In this document: positions 41,445 to 49,796 of the stretch, one piece after another
How positions within the stretch are numbered: the stretch's first letter is position 1
How the letters are laid out: each line of letters starts with the position of its first letter
Source of the DNA: Amycolatopsis nivea
Lineage (GTDB): Bacteria > Actinomycetota > Actinomycetes > Mycobacteriales > Pseudonocardiaceae
Length of the DNA stretch: 64,000 bases
NCBI RefSeq assembly: GCF_004522235.1
Contig: NZ_SDLT01000001.1
Coordinates: forward strand, 310,001-374,000
Direction of reading: 5' to 3'
Notes under the pieces: model-generated
The model's database searches: none
What the model was told of the DNA's origin: nothing
Seen by the model: the letters and a program-made list of their open reading frames with translations, nothing else
Translations under genes and position numbers: made by a program

Positions 41445-41539
41445 TGTCCAGTAGATGTTTCCGGACCAATGCATCGGTTGAAGCGATGCACTCTGCATCG
41501 GGAAAACAGATCTTGAGTGCCGGAAACATCTGTTGGACA
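41445..41539. promoter_or_regulatory. divergent promoter region with LysR-type operator and long inverted arms
   Basis: The operator TGCATCG-N7-CGATGCA (perfect arms) is at 41470-41490, 86 bases above the RidA start; an extra TGCATCG half lies at 41494-41500. It is flanked by 20-bp inverted arms at 41445-41464 and 41520-41539 that agree at 18 of 20 positions, with shared core AGATGTTTCCGG. The arms are 61 and 72 bases from the divergent start codons. Confidence 0.65.
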
Positions 41540-41610
41540 CGGGCAGGGCGGGCCGTGAGGATCCGGGGAGACGGCGCTGAACCGCGCCGGAGCCGGAGCG
41601 GAGGTCTGGG

Positions 41611-42891
41611 ATGTCGAGCGAACAGGTGGAGGCCCTCGTCGTGGGCGGGGGACAGGCCGGCCTGGCGATGAGCGAGCACCTGAGCGAGTGCGGCGTGCCG
41701 CACGTCATCCTGGAACGGAACCGGATCGCCGAACGCTGGCGCTCGGAACGGTGGGACTCGCTCGTCGCGAACGGCCCGGCGTGGCACGACCGGTTTCCCG
41801 GCCTGGAATTTCCCGACGTGGCCCCTGGTGAGTTCGCGTCGAAGGAGCAGGTCGCGAACTATTTCGAGGCGTACGCGGAAAAAATCGCCGCGCCGGTGCG
41901 CACCGGGGTGGAGGTGACGTCCGTGCGGCGGCACAAGGGCAGGCCCGGATTCCGCGTCGAAACCTCGGACGGCGCCCTCGACGCCCGGTACGTCATCGCC
42001 GCGACGGGCCCGTTCCAGCGTCCGGTGATCCCGCCGATCGTGCCCGCCGATGCCGGTCCGGTGCAGTTGCACTCCAGCGGTTACCGGAACCCCGGGCAGC
42101 TTCCCGAAGGCGCGGTCTTGGTGGTCGGCGCGGGTTCGTCAGGCGTGCAGATCGCCGAAGAACTTCGTCGGTCCGGACGCGAGGTCTACCTGTCGGTCGG
42201 CCCGCACGACCGGCCGCCGCGCAGCTACCGCGACCGCGACTTCTGCTGGTGGCTGGGCGTTCTGGGCAAGTGGGACGCCGAGACGCCGCCCGCCGGAGCG
42301 GAACACGTCACCATCGCGGTGAGCGGCGCGCGCGGCGGGCACACCGTGGACTTCCGCGCGCTGGCCGGGCTCGGCATCACGCTCGTCGGCATGACCGGCG
42401 CGTACGCCGAAGGCAAGCTCAGCTTCGCGACCGACCTAGCGAAGAACATCGCGGCGGGCGACGAGAATTACCTTGCCCTGCTTGACGAAGCCGACGCCTA
42501 CGTGGCCCGCAACGGCCTCGACCTGCCCGAGGAACCGTCCGCCCGCGACCTGGGCCCGGACCCGGCGTGCGTCACCGATCCGGTGCTGGAACTGGATCTG
42601 GTCGCGGCCGGGGTGACCTCGATCGTCTGGGCCACGGGGTTCGCCGTTGACTACAGCTGGCTGCAGGTGGACGCCTTCGACGAAAACGGACGGCCGAAGC
42701 ACCGTCGCGGAGTGTCGGTGGAGCCGGGCGTGTACTTCATCGGCTTGCCGTGGCTGGCGCGGCGCGGGTCGAGTTTCATCTGGGGCGTCTGGCACGACGC
42801 GAAGTTCGTGGCCGATCACGTGGCGATTCAGCGCGGGTACCAGAGCCAGCCCTCGACGGCGGCGAGCCAGCGGTCCGGCGCCCGGGAATGA
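41611..42891 (+). CDS. flavin-containing monooxygenase (CzcO-like)
   Basis: 426 residues. FAD motif VVGGGQAGLAMS near 9-20, NADPH motif VVGAGSSGVQIAEEL near 171, and the ATGF closing motif (IVWATGFAVDY) define the group B flavoprotein monooxygenases. These oxygenate N or S atoms or carry out Baeyer-Villiger reactions in the cytosol. It diverges from the RidA operon and shares its regulatory region, so a role in the same amine or amide pathway is inferred. ATG 41611 follows GGAGG. Confidence 0.85.
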   Translation: MSSEQVEALVVGGGQAGLAMSEHLSECGVPHVILERNRIAERWRSERWDSLVANGPAWHDRFPGLEFPDVAPGEFASKEQVANYFEAYAEKIAAPVRTGVEVTSVRRHKGRPGFRVETSDGALDARYVIAATGPFQRPVIPPIVPADAGPVQLHSSGYRNPGQLPEGAVLVVGAGSSGVQIAEELRRSGREVYLSVGPHDRPPRSYRDRDFCWWLGVLGKWDAETPPAGAEHVTIAVSGARGGHTVDFRALAGLGITLVGMTGAYAEGKLSFATDLAKNIAAGDENYLALLDEADAYVARNGLDLPEEPSARDLGPDPACVTDPVLELDLVAAGVTSIVWATGFAVDYSWLQVDAFDENGRPKHRRGVSVEPGVYFIGLPWLARRGSSFIWGVWHDAKFVADHVAIQRGYQSQPSTAASQRSGARE

Positions 42892-42951
42892 ATGCGGTGC
42901 CGGACGCTGACCTGGACCGTTTTCGCCGGGAACGAGCGGATCCCAGGTCCT

Positions 42952-43890
42952 TCACGGACACGTCACGACCTGTCCGGCCCAGGAGAGCCCGCCGCCGAAC
43001 GCGAACAGCAGCACCGGTCCTCCGGCCGGCAGCTCGCCGCGCGAGACCATTTTGGACAGTGCGAGCGGGACGGACGCCGCCGACGTGTTGCCGGAATCCA
43101 CCACGTCACGGCCGATCACCACGTCCTCGCGCAGTTCGAGCCGGGCGGTCAGCGCCTCGATGATCCGCAGATTCGCCTGATGGGTGACGACCCCGGCGAG
43201 GTCGGTGGTGGCGATGCCCGCGCGAGCGCAGGCTTCCGCCGCGACGGCGGGCAGTTCCTGGGTCGCCCAGCGAAACACCGACTGGCCGTCCTGGGCGAAC
43301 GCGGGCTGCCATTCGTCCACGAGCCGGACCAGTTGCCGGCGCGTCGGGTCGGAGCCCCAGACGACCGGGCCGACCGCCGGAGCGTCGGCCGTGCTGAGGA
43401 TTGCGGCACCCGCTCCGTCACCGAGGAGGACGCAGGTGCTGCGGTCGGTCCAGTCGGTGATGTCCGACATCTTCTCCGCGCCGATGACCAGCGCGTGCCG
43501 GGCCGCACCGGCTTGGACGGCGTGGTCCGCGGTGGCGAGCGCGGTGCAGAAGCCGGCGCAGCCGTTGTTGAGGTCGAAACAGACCGCAGCCGGGATGCCA
43601 AGACGGCCCGCGACCTGGGCGGCGATCGACGGGCAGCGATCGATCGCGCTGCAGGTGGCGACCACGACCAGGCCGATCTCGGCGGGTTCGAGCCCGGCCC
43701 CGGCGAGTGCCTTCGCAGCGGCTTCGGCGGCCAGGTCGGCGACCGAGCCGTCCGCGATGTGCCGGGTGGCGATGCCGGTGCGGCGGCGGATCCATTCGTC
43801 GGTCGTGTCGACCATGTCTTCGAGGTCGGCGTTGGTCAGCACGCGGGCGGGCTGGTGGTGGCCGAGCGCGGTGATGCGGGAAGCGGGCAT
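42952..43890 (-). CDS. beta-ketoacyl-ACP synthase III-like (FabH family)
   Basis: 312 residues. The Cys-His-Asn triad is present: NNGCAGF (Cys about 111), VTHQANLRI (His) and DSGNTSAAS (Asn). The opening TALGHHQPARVLTNADLEDMV and the RRRTGIATRHIA segment are typical. It condenses an acyl-CoA starter with malonyl-ACP. As it stands alone beside a divergent TetR gene and not in a fab operon, it may serve a special fatty acid or secondary product. Confidence 0.85.
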   Translation of the reverse strand: MPASRITALGHHQPARVLTNADLEDMVDTTDEWIRRRTGIATRHIADGSVADLAAEAAAKALAGAGLEPAEIGLVVVATCSAIDRCPSIAAQVAGRLGIPAAVCFDLNNGCAGFCTALATADHAVQAGAARHALVIGAEKMSDITDWTDRSTCVLLGDGAGAAILSTADAPAVGPVVWGSDPTRRQLVRLVDEWQPAFAQDGQSVFRWATQELPAVAAEACARAGIATTDLAGVVTHQANLRIIEALTARLELREDVVIGRDVVDSGNTSAASVPLALSKMVSRGELPAGGPVLLFAFGGGLSWAGQVVTCP

Positions 43891-43924
43891 CTGGGTCTCC
43901 TCACGGGGGTCCGGCTCAATATAG

Positions 43925-43949
43925 CGACCGATCGTTCGTAATCTATAGT
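43925..43949 (+). promoter_or_regulatory. TetR operator and leaderless promoter
   Basis: CGACCGATCGTTCG (43925-43938) is a palindrome with one mismatched pair. TATAGT (43944-43949) is a strong -10, placing the transcript start at or within a base of the ATG at 43956. The operator lies between the TetR and FabH-like starts. Confidence 0.6.
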
Positions 43950-43955
43950 GGTTTC

Positions 43956-44549
43956 ATGAGTCCCCGGAAGACCGCCGCCGAGACCCGCCATACCCGGCAG
44001 CGCATCCTCGACCTCGGCCTGGTGCTCGCCTCCGCCGAAGGCCTGGAGGGGCTGACGATCGGGCGGCTCGCCGCCGAGCTGGGCATGAGCAAGGCGGGCG
44101 TGATCGGGCATTTCGGCACCAAAGAGAGCCTGCAGCTGGCCGTGATCGACGCCGCCGCCGAGCTGTTCGTCCGCGAGGTGCCCGAACGCGCCCGCGGCGT
44201 CCCGCGCGGCCTGCCCTACCTCCGGGCGGCGGGGGATGCCTGGATCTCCTACCTGGAACGCGACCTGCTGCCCGGCGGCTGCTTCTTCACCGCCGCGGCG
44301 GCCGAATTCGACGGCCGCGAAGGACCGGTGCGCGACGCCGTCGTCCGGATGAGCGCGTTCTGGCAGCGGGAGCTGCGGGTCAACATCTGGCGCGCGGTGA
44401 GCCTCGGGGAATTGCCGCCGGACACGGACATCGACCAGCTGCTCTACGAGATCGTCGCGATCATGCTGGCGCTGAACCATTTCCGGCAGTTGCACGGCGA
44501 TGTGCAGGCTCCGGCTCGCGCGCGCCGGGCGCTGGAACGGCTGCTCTGA
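43956..44549 (+). CDS. TetR family regulator
   Basis: 197 residues. The N-terminal helix-turn-helix (LTIGRLAAELGMSKAGVIGH, then FGTKESLQLAVIDAA) belongs to the TetR family; the C-terminal part looks like TetR_C_16-type helices. It diverges from the FabH-like gene by 65 bases and probably represses it and itself through the palindrome at 43925-43938. No ribosome site is present and the message seems leaderless. Confidence 0.85.
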   Translation: MSPRKTAAETRHTRQRILDLGLVLASAEGLEGLTIGRLAAELGMSKAGVIGHFGTKESLQLAVIDAAAELFVREVPERARGVPRGLPYLRAAGDAWISYLERDLLPGGCFFTAAAAEFDGREGPVRDAVVRMSAFWQRELRVNIWRAVSLGELPPDTDIDQLLYEIVAIMLALNHFRQLHGDVQAPARARRALERLL

Positions 44550-44562
44550 CGCGGCTCTTCGC

Positions 44563-45474
44563 TCAGGAGGAGTACTGCGCGCGGCACAGCTCCCGGAATT
44601 CCTGCGCCCGCCGGGTCAGCCGAACCCCGCGCATCGTCGCGAGCACGATCTCCAGCGACGGAACATCGTCGGTCAGCGCCAGCGGCACCACGCTCGCCCC
44701 CGCGTAGGTCGTGTCAGCAGGCGGACGCTGGTTGAGCAACGCGAACCCGTGCCCGGAAGCCACCAGCGCCCGCACCGTTTCGTATCCGCTCGTCCGGTGC
44801 CGAACCCGCGGCGCCACCCCGGCGTCGCTCAGGATCGACTGCAGGTACTCCCGGCTGTGCGGCAGGTCGAGCAGCACCATCGGCTCCTCCGCCAGCTCGT
44901 GCAGCGACACCTTGCGGTTCTTCCGCCGGGCGAGCCGGTGGTCCTCGGAGACGAGCGCGTACGGCGCGGCGGTGCCGACCACCTCGCGGTCGATGTCGTC
45001 GTCGAGGTCGTAGCCGTACAGCATCGCCAGCTCGGTCTCGCCCGCTCGCAACGCGGCCTTGAGCGCCTTGTGCTCGCCCTCGCGCAGGGACACGTGCACA
45101 CGCGGATGCCGGGTCTCGAACTCGGCCAGCAGGCTCGGCAGGCGGAACGGCGCGAGCGTAGTGAAGCAGCCGACGGTGAGCGTGCCGACCAGGTCCGTGC
45201 CGGACTGCCGCGCGGTTTCGACCAGTTCGGCGCCGTGCGCCAGGAAATCCAGCACCCGCTTGTAGAACTCCTCGCCGGCGGTGGTCAGGCTGAGCCCGCG
45301 GGCGTGGTGGCGCAGCAGGAACTGCACGCCCATTTCCTTCTCCAGCTGCGCGATCGCCGTCGAAACGGCCGACTGCGAAACCATCAGCTCCTTCGACGCG
45401 GCAGTCATGCTCAGGTGCCGCGCCGCCGCCTCGAAATAGCGCAGCTGCACGAGGGTGAAGGAAGGCTCGCTCAT
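44563..45474 (-). CDS. LysR family regulator downstream of the amine oxidase
   Basis: 303 residues. The N-terminal winged helix (LRYFEAAARHLSMTAASKEL, SQSAVSTAIAQLEKEMG) precedes a periplasmic-binding-like effector domain. It is 14 bases after the copper amine oxidase gene and likely cotranscribed. LysR boxes follow T-N11-A; the TGCATCG-N7-CGATGCA operator found at three nearby promoters contains ATC-N9-GAT, a common LysR-type core. I infer, without proof, that this protein is their regulator. Confidence 0.88.
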   Translation of the reverse strand: MSEPSFTLVQLRYFEAAARHLSMTAASKELMVSQSAVSTAIAQLEKEMGVQFLLRHHARGLSLTTAGEEFYKRVLDFLAHGAELVETARQSGTDLVGTLTVGCFTTLAPFRLPSLLAEFETRHPRVHVSLREGEHKALKAALRAGETELAMLYGYDLDDDIDREVVGTAAPYALVSEDHRLARRKNRKVSLHELAEEPMVLLDLPHSREYLQSILSDAGVAPRVRHRTSGYETVRALVASGHGFALLNQRPPADTTYAGASVVPLALTDDVPSLEIVLATMRGVRLTRRAQEFRELCRAQYSS

Positions 45475-45488
45475 GCCGACATCCTGCC

Positions 45489-47390
45489 TCAGTGGCAGCA
45501 GCCGGGATGCTGCGGTTTCGGCGCGGGCGTGTCCAGCGCGGGGTTGACGTCGAAGAATCCGCTGGGCTTGAGCGTGAACCCGGTGTGGTCGACGGGCATG
45601 ATCGGCCAGTCCTCGGTGCGCGGGTAATGGGTGAGCCCGAAGGTGTGCCACACGACGAGGTCCGCGCCGTCGAGGTCGCGGTCGGCCTGGATCCAGGTGT
45701 CGATGCCGGTGTTGCCGTCGTTCTGGTTGACGTACTCGCCTGCCGGGAAGCGTTCGTCCTCGGCATACGCGGTGACCCAGAGGTGCTTGCGGGTGAAGGC
45801 GGCGCGGCGGGCGATCGAGGACGCGTCGTCCGCCAGCAACGGCGGCAGGCCTTCGGGATGCAGCGTGTACCCGACGGGCTTGCCGAGGGTGTTGCGAGAC
45901 TCGGGATTGCTGATCCGCCAGGTGCGGCCGAGGTTGCCGTCGGCGAGCCGGGCGGCCTCGGATTCCTTGGCCAGCCTGGTGATCTTCCGGGTGAAAGCGT
46001 TGCCGTGCGGATTGCCCGGGCCGATCGGGACGCGTTGCACGTCGATTTCGTCGACAGCGTTCGTGAGGCCGTCGACCATCATGTCCAGCCGCGCGGAGAA
46101 CAGGTGCTGGTGGAACGGCGCGCCGATGCCGGGGGCGATTTCGGAGGCCCACGGGTAGTCGTCGTCGGCGGGGAAGGCTGAGGTGAAGACGATCCCGGTG
46201 GCCTTGCACTCGAGTTCGATCGTGCCGTCGAGGTAGAGGTACCAGTAGAAGCCGTAGTCGTAATTGCCGACCGTCACGAAGAACGAGATGACGAGCCGAC
46301 GCTGCCGGCGGGTGGAAACACTGCCGTTGTAGTGGTCAGTGTGCTTCCACAGCACGCCCGCGTCTTCCTCGTGCATGCAGATCGCGTTCGCGATGGTGTG
46401 CGGATGGCCGTCGTCGTCGTGCAGGACGGCGTCGAAGTAGCGGATCTCGCCGAGACAGTCGCAGCCCAGCGTCAGCGAGTTGGCCTCCTTGCCCAGCGAA
46501 TACTCGCCGGCGTCGAAGTAGTTCTGCCAGAACCGGACCGGGCTCGGATCCCCGTACGGCACGACCATCTCGGCGACCGAAGCGCGGTAGACGACCGGAC
46601 GCAGCCGGTCGCCGTCCTGGAAGCCCATTTGGTGCAGGGTAAGGCCTTCGACCGCGTTGAAGCCGATTCGGAACTGCCACTTCTCCCACGTGACGACGTC
46701 GCCGTCGACCGTGAAGCTCGGCCCCTCGGGCTGGGTGATCACGATGGGTTTCTGCGTGTCGCGGACGGGCCCGTCGAGGTGGTAGTCGTAGGCGGTGCGC
46801 GGGATGTCGGCCGGGCCGTCGTCGATGAGGTCGTGCACGCGGCCGGCGATCAGGTCGACGTAGGCGACGACGCCGTCGATCGGGTGCGCCCAGAGGTTGT
46901 CGTCCTTGTTGAGCTGCAGGAACGCCAGGCAGCGCACGAGCCGCAGCCCGGTCTCTCCGGGAATGTCGAAGCATCCGGCGCTCAGGGCGGAGATCCGGAC
47001 CGAACGGGGCTCGTCGATGCCGCGGCGGCGCATCGCCGCATTCCACGCCTCGTCCTGCCAGAGGATCTCCTCGACCAGGTCGAACTCCTCGTGCAGGATC
47101 GGCGGCTGCCCCTCGGCGACCACGTCCACCGCCCGGTCGGCCACGACCTCGCCGCTGGTCAGCGACACGACCGTTTCGCGCACCGCGCCGGTCCGCCGGT
47201 CGAGCAGCAGCGAACGGATGCGGCGGTCGACCGGGTCGCCCGGCTGCCAGGCCAGCACGGCCGCTTTCGCCGGTTCGAGCAGCGAGACGAGCGCGAACCG
47301 GGTGCTCTCGGTCGCGATCCCTGCTCCGGCCAGCAGCGCGCGGTTGCGGGCGACCTCGTCTTCGGTCAGGCGCGAGAGGGGGTGGGCCAT
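45489..47390 (-). CDS. copper-containing primary amine oxidase
   Basis: 633 residues. The topaquinone precursor Tyr is in VGNYDYGF (near 377), copper ligands are in PFHQHLF (near 427) and DHTGF (near 602), and the catalytic base Asp is in YFDAGEYSLG (near 292). It oxidises primary amines to aldehydes with release of ammonia and hydrogen peroxide. No export signal is visible. It ends in a Cys/His tail (QHPGCCH). ATG 47390 has GGAGA. A perfect 11-bp inverted repeat just upstream (47402-47429) probably binds the divergent TetR. The aldehyde dehydrogenase at 48122 is its natural partner. Confidence 0.92.
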   Translation of the reverse strand: MAHPLSRLTEDEVARNRALLAGAGIATESTRFALVSLLEPAKAAVLAWQPGDPVDRRIRSLLLDRRTGAVRETVVSLTSGEVVADRAVDVVAEGQPPILHEEFDLVEEILWQDEAWNAAMRRRGIDEPRSVRISALSAGCFDIPGETGLRLVRCLAFLQLNKDDNLWAHPIDGVVAYVDLIAGRVHDLIDDGPADIPRTAYDYHLDGPVRDTQKPIVITQPEGPSFTVDGDVVTWEKWQFRIGFNAVEGLTLHQMGFQDGDRLRPVVYRASVAEMVVPYGDPSPVRFWQNYFDAGEYSLGKEANSLTLGCDCLGEIRYFDAVLHDDDGHPHTIANAICMHEEDAGVLWKHTDHYNGSVSTRRQRRLVISFFVTVGNYDYGFYWYLYLDGTIELECKATGIVFTSAFPADDDYPWASEIAPGIGAPFHQHLFSARLDMMVDGLTNAVDEIDVQRVPIGPGNPHGNAFTRKITRLAKESEAARLADGNLGRTWRISNPESRNTLGKPVGYTLHPEGLPPLLADDASSIARRAAFTRKHLWVTAYAEDERFPAGEYVNQNDGNTGIDTWIQADRDLDGADLVVWHTFGLTHYPRTEDWPIMPVDHTGFTLKPSGFFDVNPALDTPAPKPQHPGCCH

Positions 47391-47401
47391 GCGCGTCTCC
47401 T

Positions 47402-47429
47402 CATTCTTTGCGGTCTGTCGCAAAGAATG
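47402..47429. promoter_or_regulatory. operator with 11-bp perfect inverted repeat
   Basis: CATTCTTTGCG, six bases GTCTGT, then CGCAAAGAATG. It begins 12 bases above the amine oxidase ATG, in its leader or promoter. The length and symmetry fit a TetR-type dimer, most likely the product of 47523-48131. Confidence 0.65.
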
Positions 47430-47522
47430 CGCGCTGCCGGTCCGGGAGGCAAGGCCCTTACGGGGCGGGTTCTCCGGAAGCGGTACTGGGTTTTTCGATG
47501 CACGTCATCAATAATCCTGGAC

Positions 47523-48131
47523 GTGGCACGACCCAAGGACCAGGCGAAGCGGCGCGACGAGCTGGTGGCGGCGGCCGCCCGCGCGATCCGGACGCGGGGG
47601 CTGGCCGGGCTCCGCGTGCGCGACGTCGCCGAGGAGGCCGGGCTGTCGGCAGGCTCGGTCAGCTACTACTACCCGGACCTCGACGACCTGCTGTTCGAAC
47701 TGCACCGCGACGCGGTCGACCGGTTCTACTGGGCGCGAGCGCGCGCCGCGGAAGCCGAGGACGATCCGGTCCGGCGGCTGGTGCGGCTGGTCGACGCGGG
47801 GCTCCCGGCGGGGGAGGGCGATCCGCTGAGCCGGGTGCTGTACGAAATGCACGTCCACGCGGCGCGCAACCCGGCGCACGCGGTGTTGATGACGGCCTTG
47901 TGGGACCGCGAGGTGTCGCTGTACTCGGCCGCGCTCGCCCACGGTCAGGACACCGGGGCGTTCCAGCTGCGGTCGCCCGCGGCGGACATCGCGGCGAACG
48001 CGGTGGCACTGGAAGACGCTTACGGCCTGCATCTCGCCGGGCGCAACACCAGCCTGTCCGCAGCCAGGACACGCGAGCTGCTGCTCGGCTACCTGGCTGC
48101 GGAAACCGGACGCGACCTCGGTCAGGCGTAG
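47523..48131 (+). CDS. TetR family regulator (BetI-like) divergent from the amine oxidase
   Basis: 202 residues. Helix-turn-helix: LRVRDVAEEAGLSAGSVSYY then YPDLDDLLFELHRDAV; the SxGSVxYYYPD-type recognition helix resembles BetI-like regulators of amine and choline metabolism. GTG 47523 lacks a ribosome site and may be leaderless. It diverges from the amine oxidase gene by 132 bases. Its 3' end overlaps the aldehyde dehydrogenase end by 10 bases, convergently. Confidence 0.85.
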   Translation: MARPKDQAKRRDELVAAAARAIRTRGLAGLRVRDVAEEAGLSAGSVSYYYPDLDDLLFELHRDAVDRFYWARARAAEAEDDPVRRLVRLVDAGLPAGEGDPLSRVLYEMHVHAARNPAHAVLMTALWDREVSLYSAALAHGQDTGAFQLRSPAADIAANAVALEDAYGLHLAGRNTSLSAARTRELLLGYLAAETGRDLGQA

Positions 48132-49582
48132 GCCGTCCAGACCGTCTTGAGGCCGGTGTACTTGTCGAACGAGTGCAGGGAAAGGTCGCGGCCGAAGCCG
48201 GACTGCTTGAAGCCGCCGAACGGGGTCGCGGTGCTGAGTGCGTCCACTGTGTTCACCGAGATGGTTCCCGCGTGGATTCCGTCGGAGACGCGGTGCGCGC
48301 GGGCGAGGTCGCGGGTCCAGACGGACGCGGCGAGGCCGTACGGGGTGTCGTTGGCGAGCCGGATCGCTTCGGCTTCGGTCTCGAACGGGAGGGTGGCGAG
48401 CACCGGCCCGAACAACTCGTCGGTGACCAGCGGATCGTCGGCGGCCAGACCGGTCACGATGGTCGGATCGAGGAACGCACCGCGACGCGAGCCGCCGGCG
48501 AGGACGGTTCCGCTGCTGGCCTCGACGGCAGCGAGCACCCGTGCTGCGGCGTTCTCGTCGATCATTGGACCCAGTGTCGTGGCCGGGTCCAGCGGATCGC
48601 CGGGCACCCACTCGCCGACCTTCTCTCGCAGCCGGGCGAGGAATTCGTCCGCCGCCGATGCCTCGACGAGCAGGCGGGTCGTGGCCGAACAGACCTGGCC
48701 GGAGTTCGCGCAGAACCCGAACGCGACCAGGTCCGCCGCGGCGTCGAGGTCGGCGTCGGCGAACACCACGACCGGGCTCTTGCCGCCGCATTCGAGCCAG
48801 ACCTGTTTGAGGTTCGACTCCCCGGCGTAGCGCAGGAACAGCCCGCCGACCGGCGTCGATCCGGTGAAGGCGAGGACGTCGACGTCCGGATGCCGTCCCA
48901 ACGCCTGCCCCGCGGTCTCGCCGAAGCCGGGCACGACGTTGAGCACCCCGTCCGGAATTCCCGCCTCCGCGGCCAATTCTCCCAGCCGCAGCGCGGACAG
49001 CGGCGACTGTTCTGCGGGTTTGAGGACGACGCTGTTGCCCGCGGCCAGCGCAGGGGCGAGTTTCCACCCGGCGATGTCGAGCGGGAAGTTCCACGGCACG
49101 ACCGCGCCCACCACTCCGAGCGGCACCCGCCGGATCGCCGCGAAATTGCCCGGAGGGGTGGGCGCGACCTCGTCGTAGCGCTTGTCGAGTGCTTCGGCGT
49201 ACCAGGCGAAGCATTCGGCGGTCGCGGGCACGTCCTGGCCGAACGTGTCCGAAATCGGACGGCCGACGTCCAGGGCGTCGCAGAGCGCCAGTTCCGGTCC
49301 GTGCACCGTGATCAGCTCGGCCAGCCTCAGCAGCCGTTTCTTGCGCTCGGCCGCCGCGAGCCGGGACCAGCGGCCGTCCTCGAACGCGCGTCGCGCGGCG
49401 GCGACCGCGGCGTCGATCTCGTTCCGGCCGCATTCGGCCACGTGCGCGACTGGGTGCCCGGTGGCGGGGTTGACGTCGGCGAAAGTCTTGCCGGACTTGG
49501 CTTCGAGCCAGTCACCGTCCACAAAGGCCGCTGTGCGGGGCCGCAGTCGCGCGGCCTCGTGCACCCAGTCGCCGTGGTTCAT
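48122..49582 (-). CDS. NAD(P)-dependent aldehyde dehydrogenase
   Basis: 486 residues. VPWNFPLDIAGWKLAPALAA, Glu in VWLECGGKSPV (near 262), catalytic Cys in NSGQVCSATT (near 296) and the C-terminal PFGGFKQSGFGRD are intact. The family is closest in pattern to PuuC/GabD-like enzymes that oxidise amino- or arylaldehydes. It would oxidise the aldehyde made by the amine oxidase. Its promoter carries a perfect TGCATCG-N7-CGATGCA operator, 79 bases above the start codon. Confidence 0.9.
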   Translation of the reverse strand: MNHGDWVHEAARLRPRTAAFVDGDWLEAKSGKTFADVNPATGHPVAHVAECGRNEIDAAVAAARRAFEDGRWSRLAAAERKKRLLRLAELITVHGPELALCDALDVGRPISDTFGQDVPATAECFAWYAEALDKRYDEVAPTPPGNFAAIRRVPLGVVGAVVPWNFPLDIAGWKLAPALAAGNSVVLKPAEQSPLSALRLGELAAEAGIPDGVLNVVPGFGETAGQALGRHPDVDVLAFTGSTPVGGLFLRYAGESNLKQVWLECGGKSPVVVFADADLDAAADLVAFGFCANSGQVCSATTRLLVEASAADEFLARLREKVGEWVPGDPLDPATTLGPMIDENAAARVLAAVEASSGTVLAGGSRRGAFLDPTIVTGLAADDPLVTDELFGPVLATLPFETEAEAIRLANDTPYGLAASVWTRDLARAHRVSDGIHAGTISVNTVDALSTATPFGGFKQSGFGRDLSLHSFDKYTGLKTVWTAYA

Positions 49583-49660
49583 TCCCGGAACCGCCTTTCG
49601 TCGCTTCCGTTCACTATCGCCAGCTCACGGGGTGCGGGAAAGCAGAGCTTTTCGCTGCCC

Positions 49661-49681
49661 TGCATCGGGTCAATCGATGCA
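49661..49681 (-). promoter_or_regulatory. LysR-type operator upstream of the aldehyde dehydrogenase
   Basis: TGCATCG, seven bases GGTCAAT, CGATGCA: perfect arms, same spacing as at 41470-41490, and 79 bases above the ATG at 49582. Confidence 0.65.
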
Positions 49682-49707
49682 GGCCGACGAGCCCGGCGCG
49701 CAACGCC

Positions 49708-49768
49708 GAGGTACGTGAGGGCCACCCTGAGGGAACCAGATTCCCTCAGGGTGGCCCTCACGCACCTC
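49708..49768. terminator. 47-bp hairpin element, copy 3 (extended to 61 bp)
   Basis: Perfect 21-bp arms (left arm GTGAGGGCCACCC...AGGGAA) and loop CCAGA at 49715-49761, extended by GAGGTAC/GCACCTC with one mismatch. It lies 28 bases downstream of the erm stop on the minus strand, so it is probably its terminator. Confidence 0.75.
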
Positions 49769-49796
49769 CAACGAGAGCGAAGCCACGGCGCCCGTG

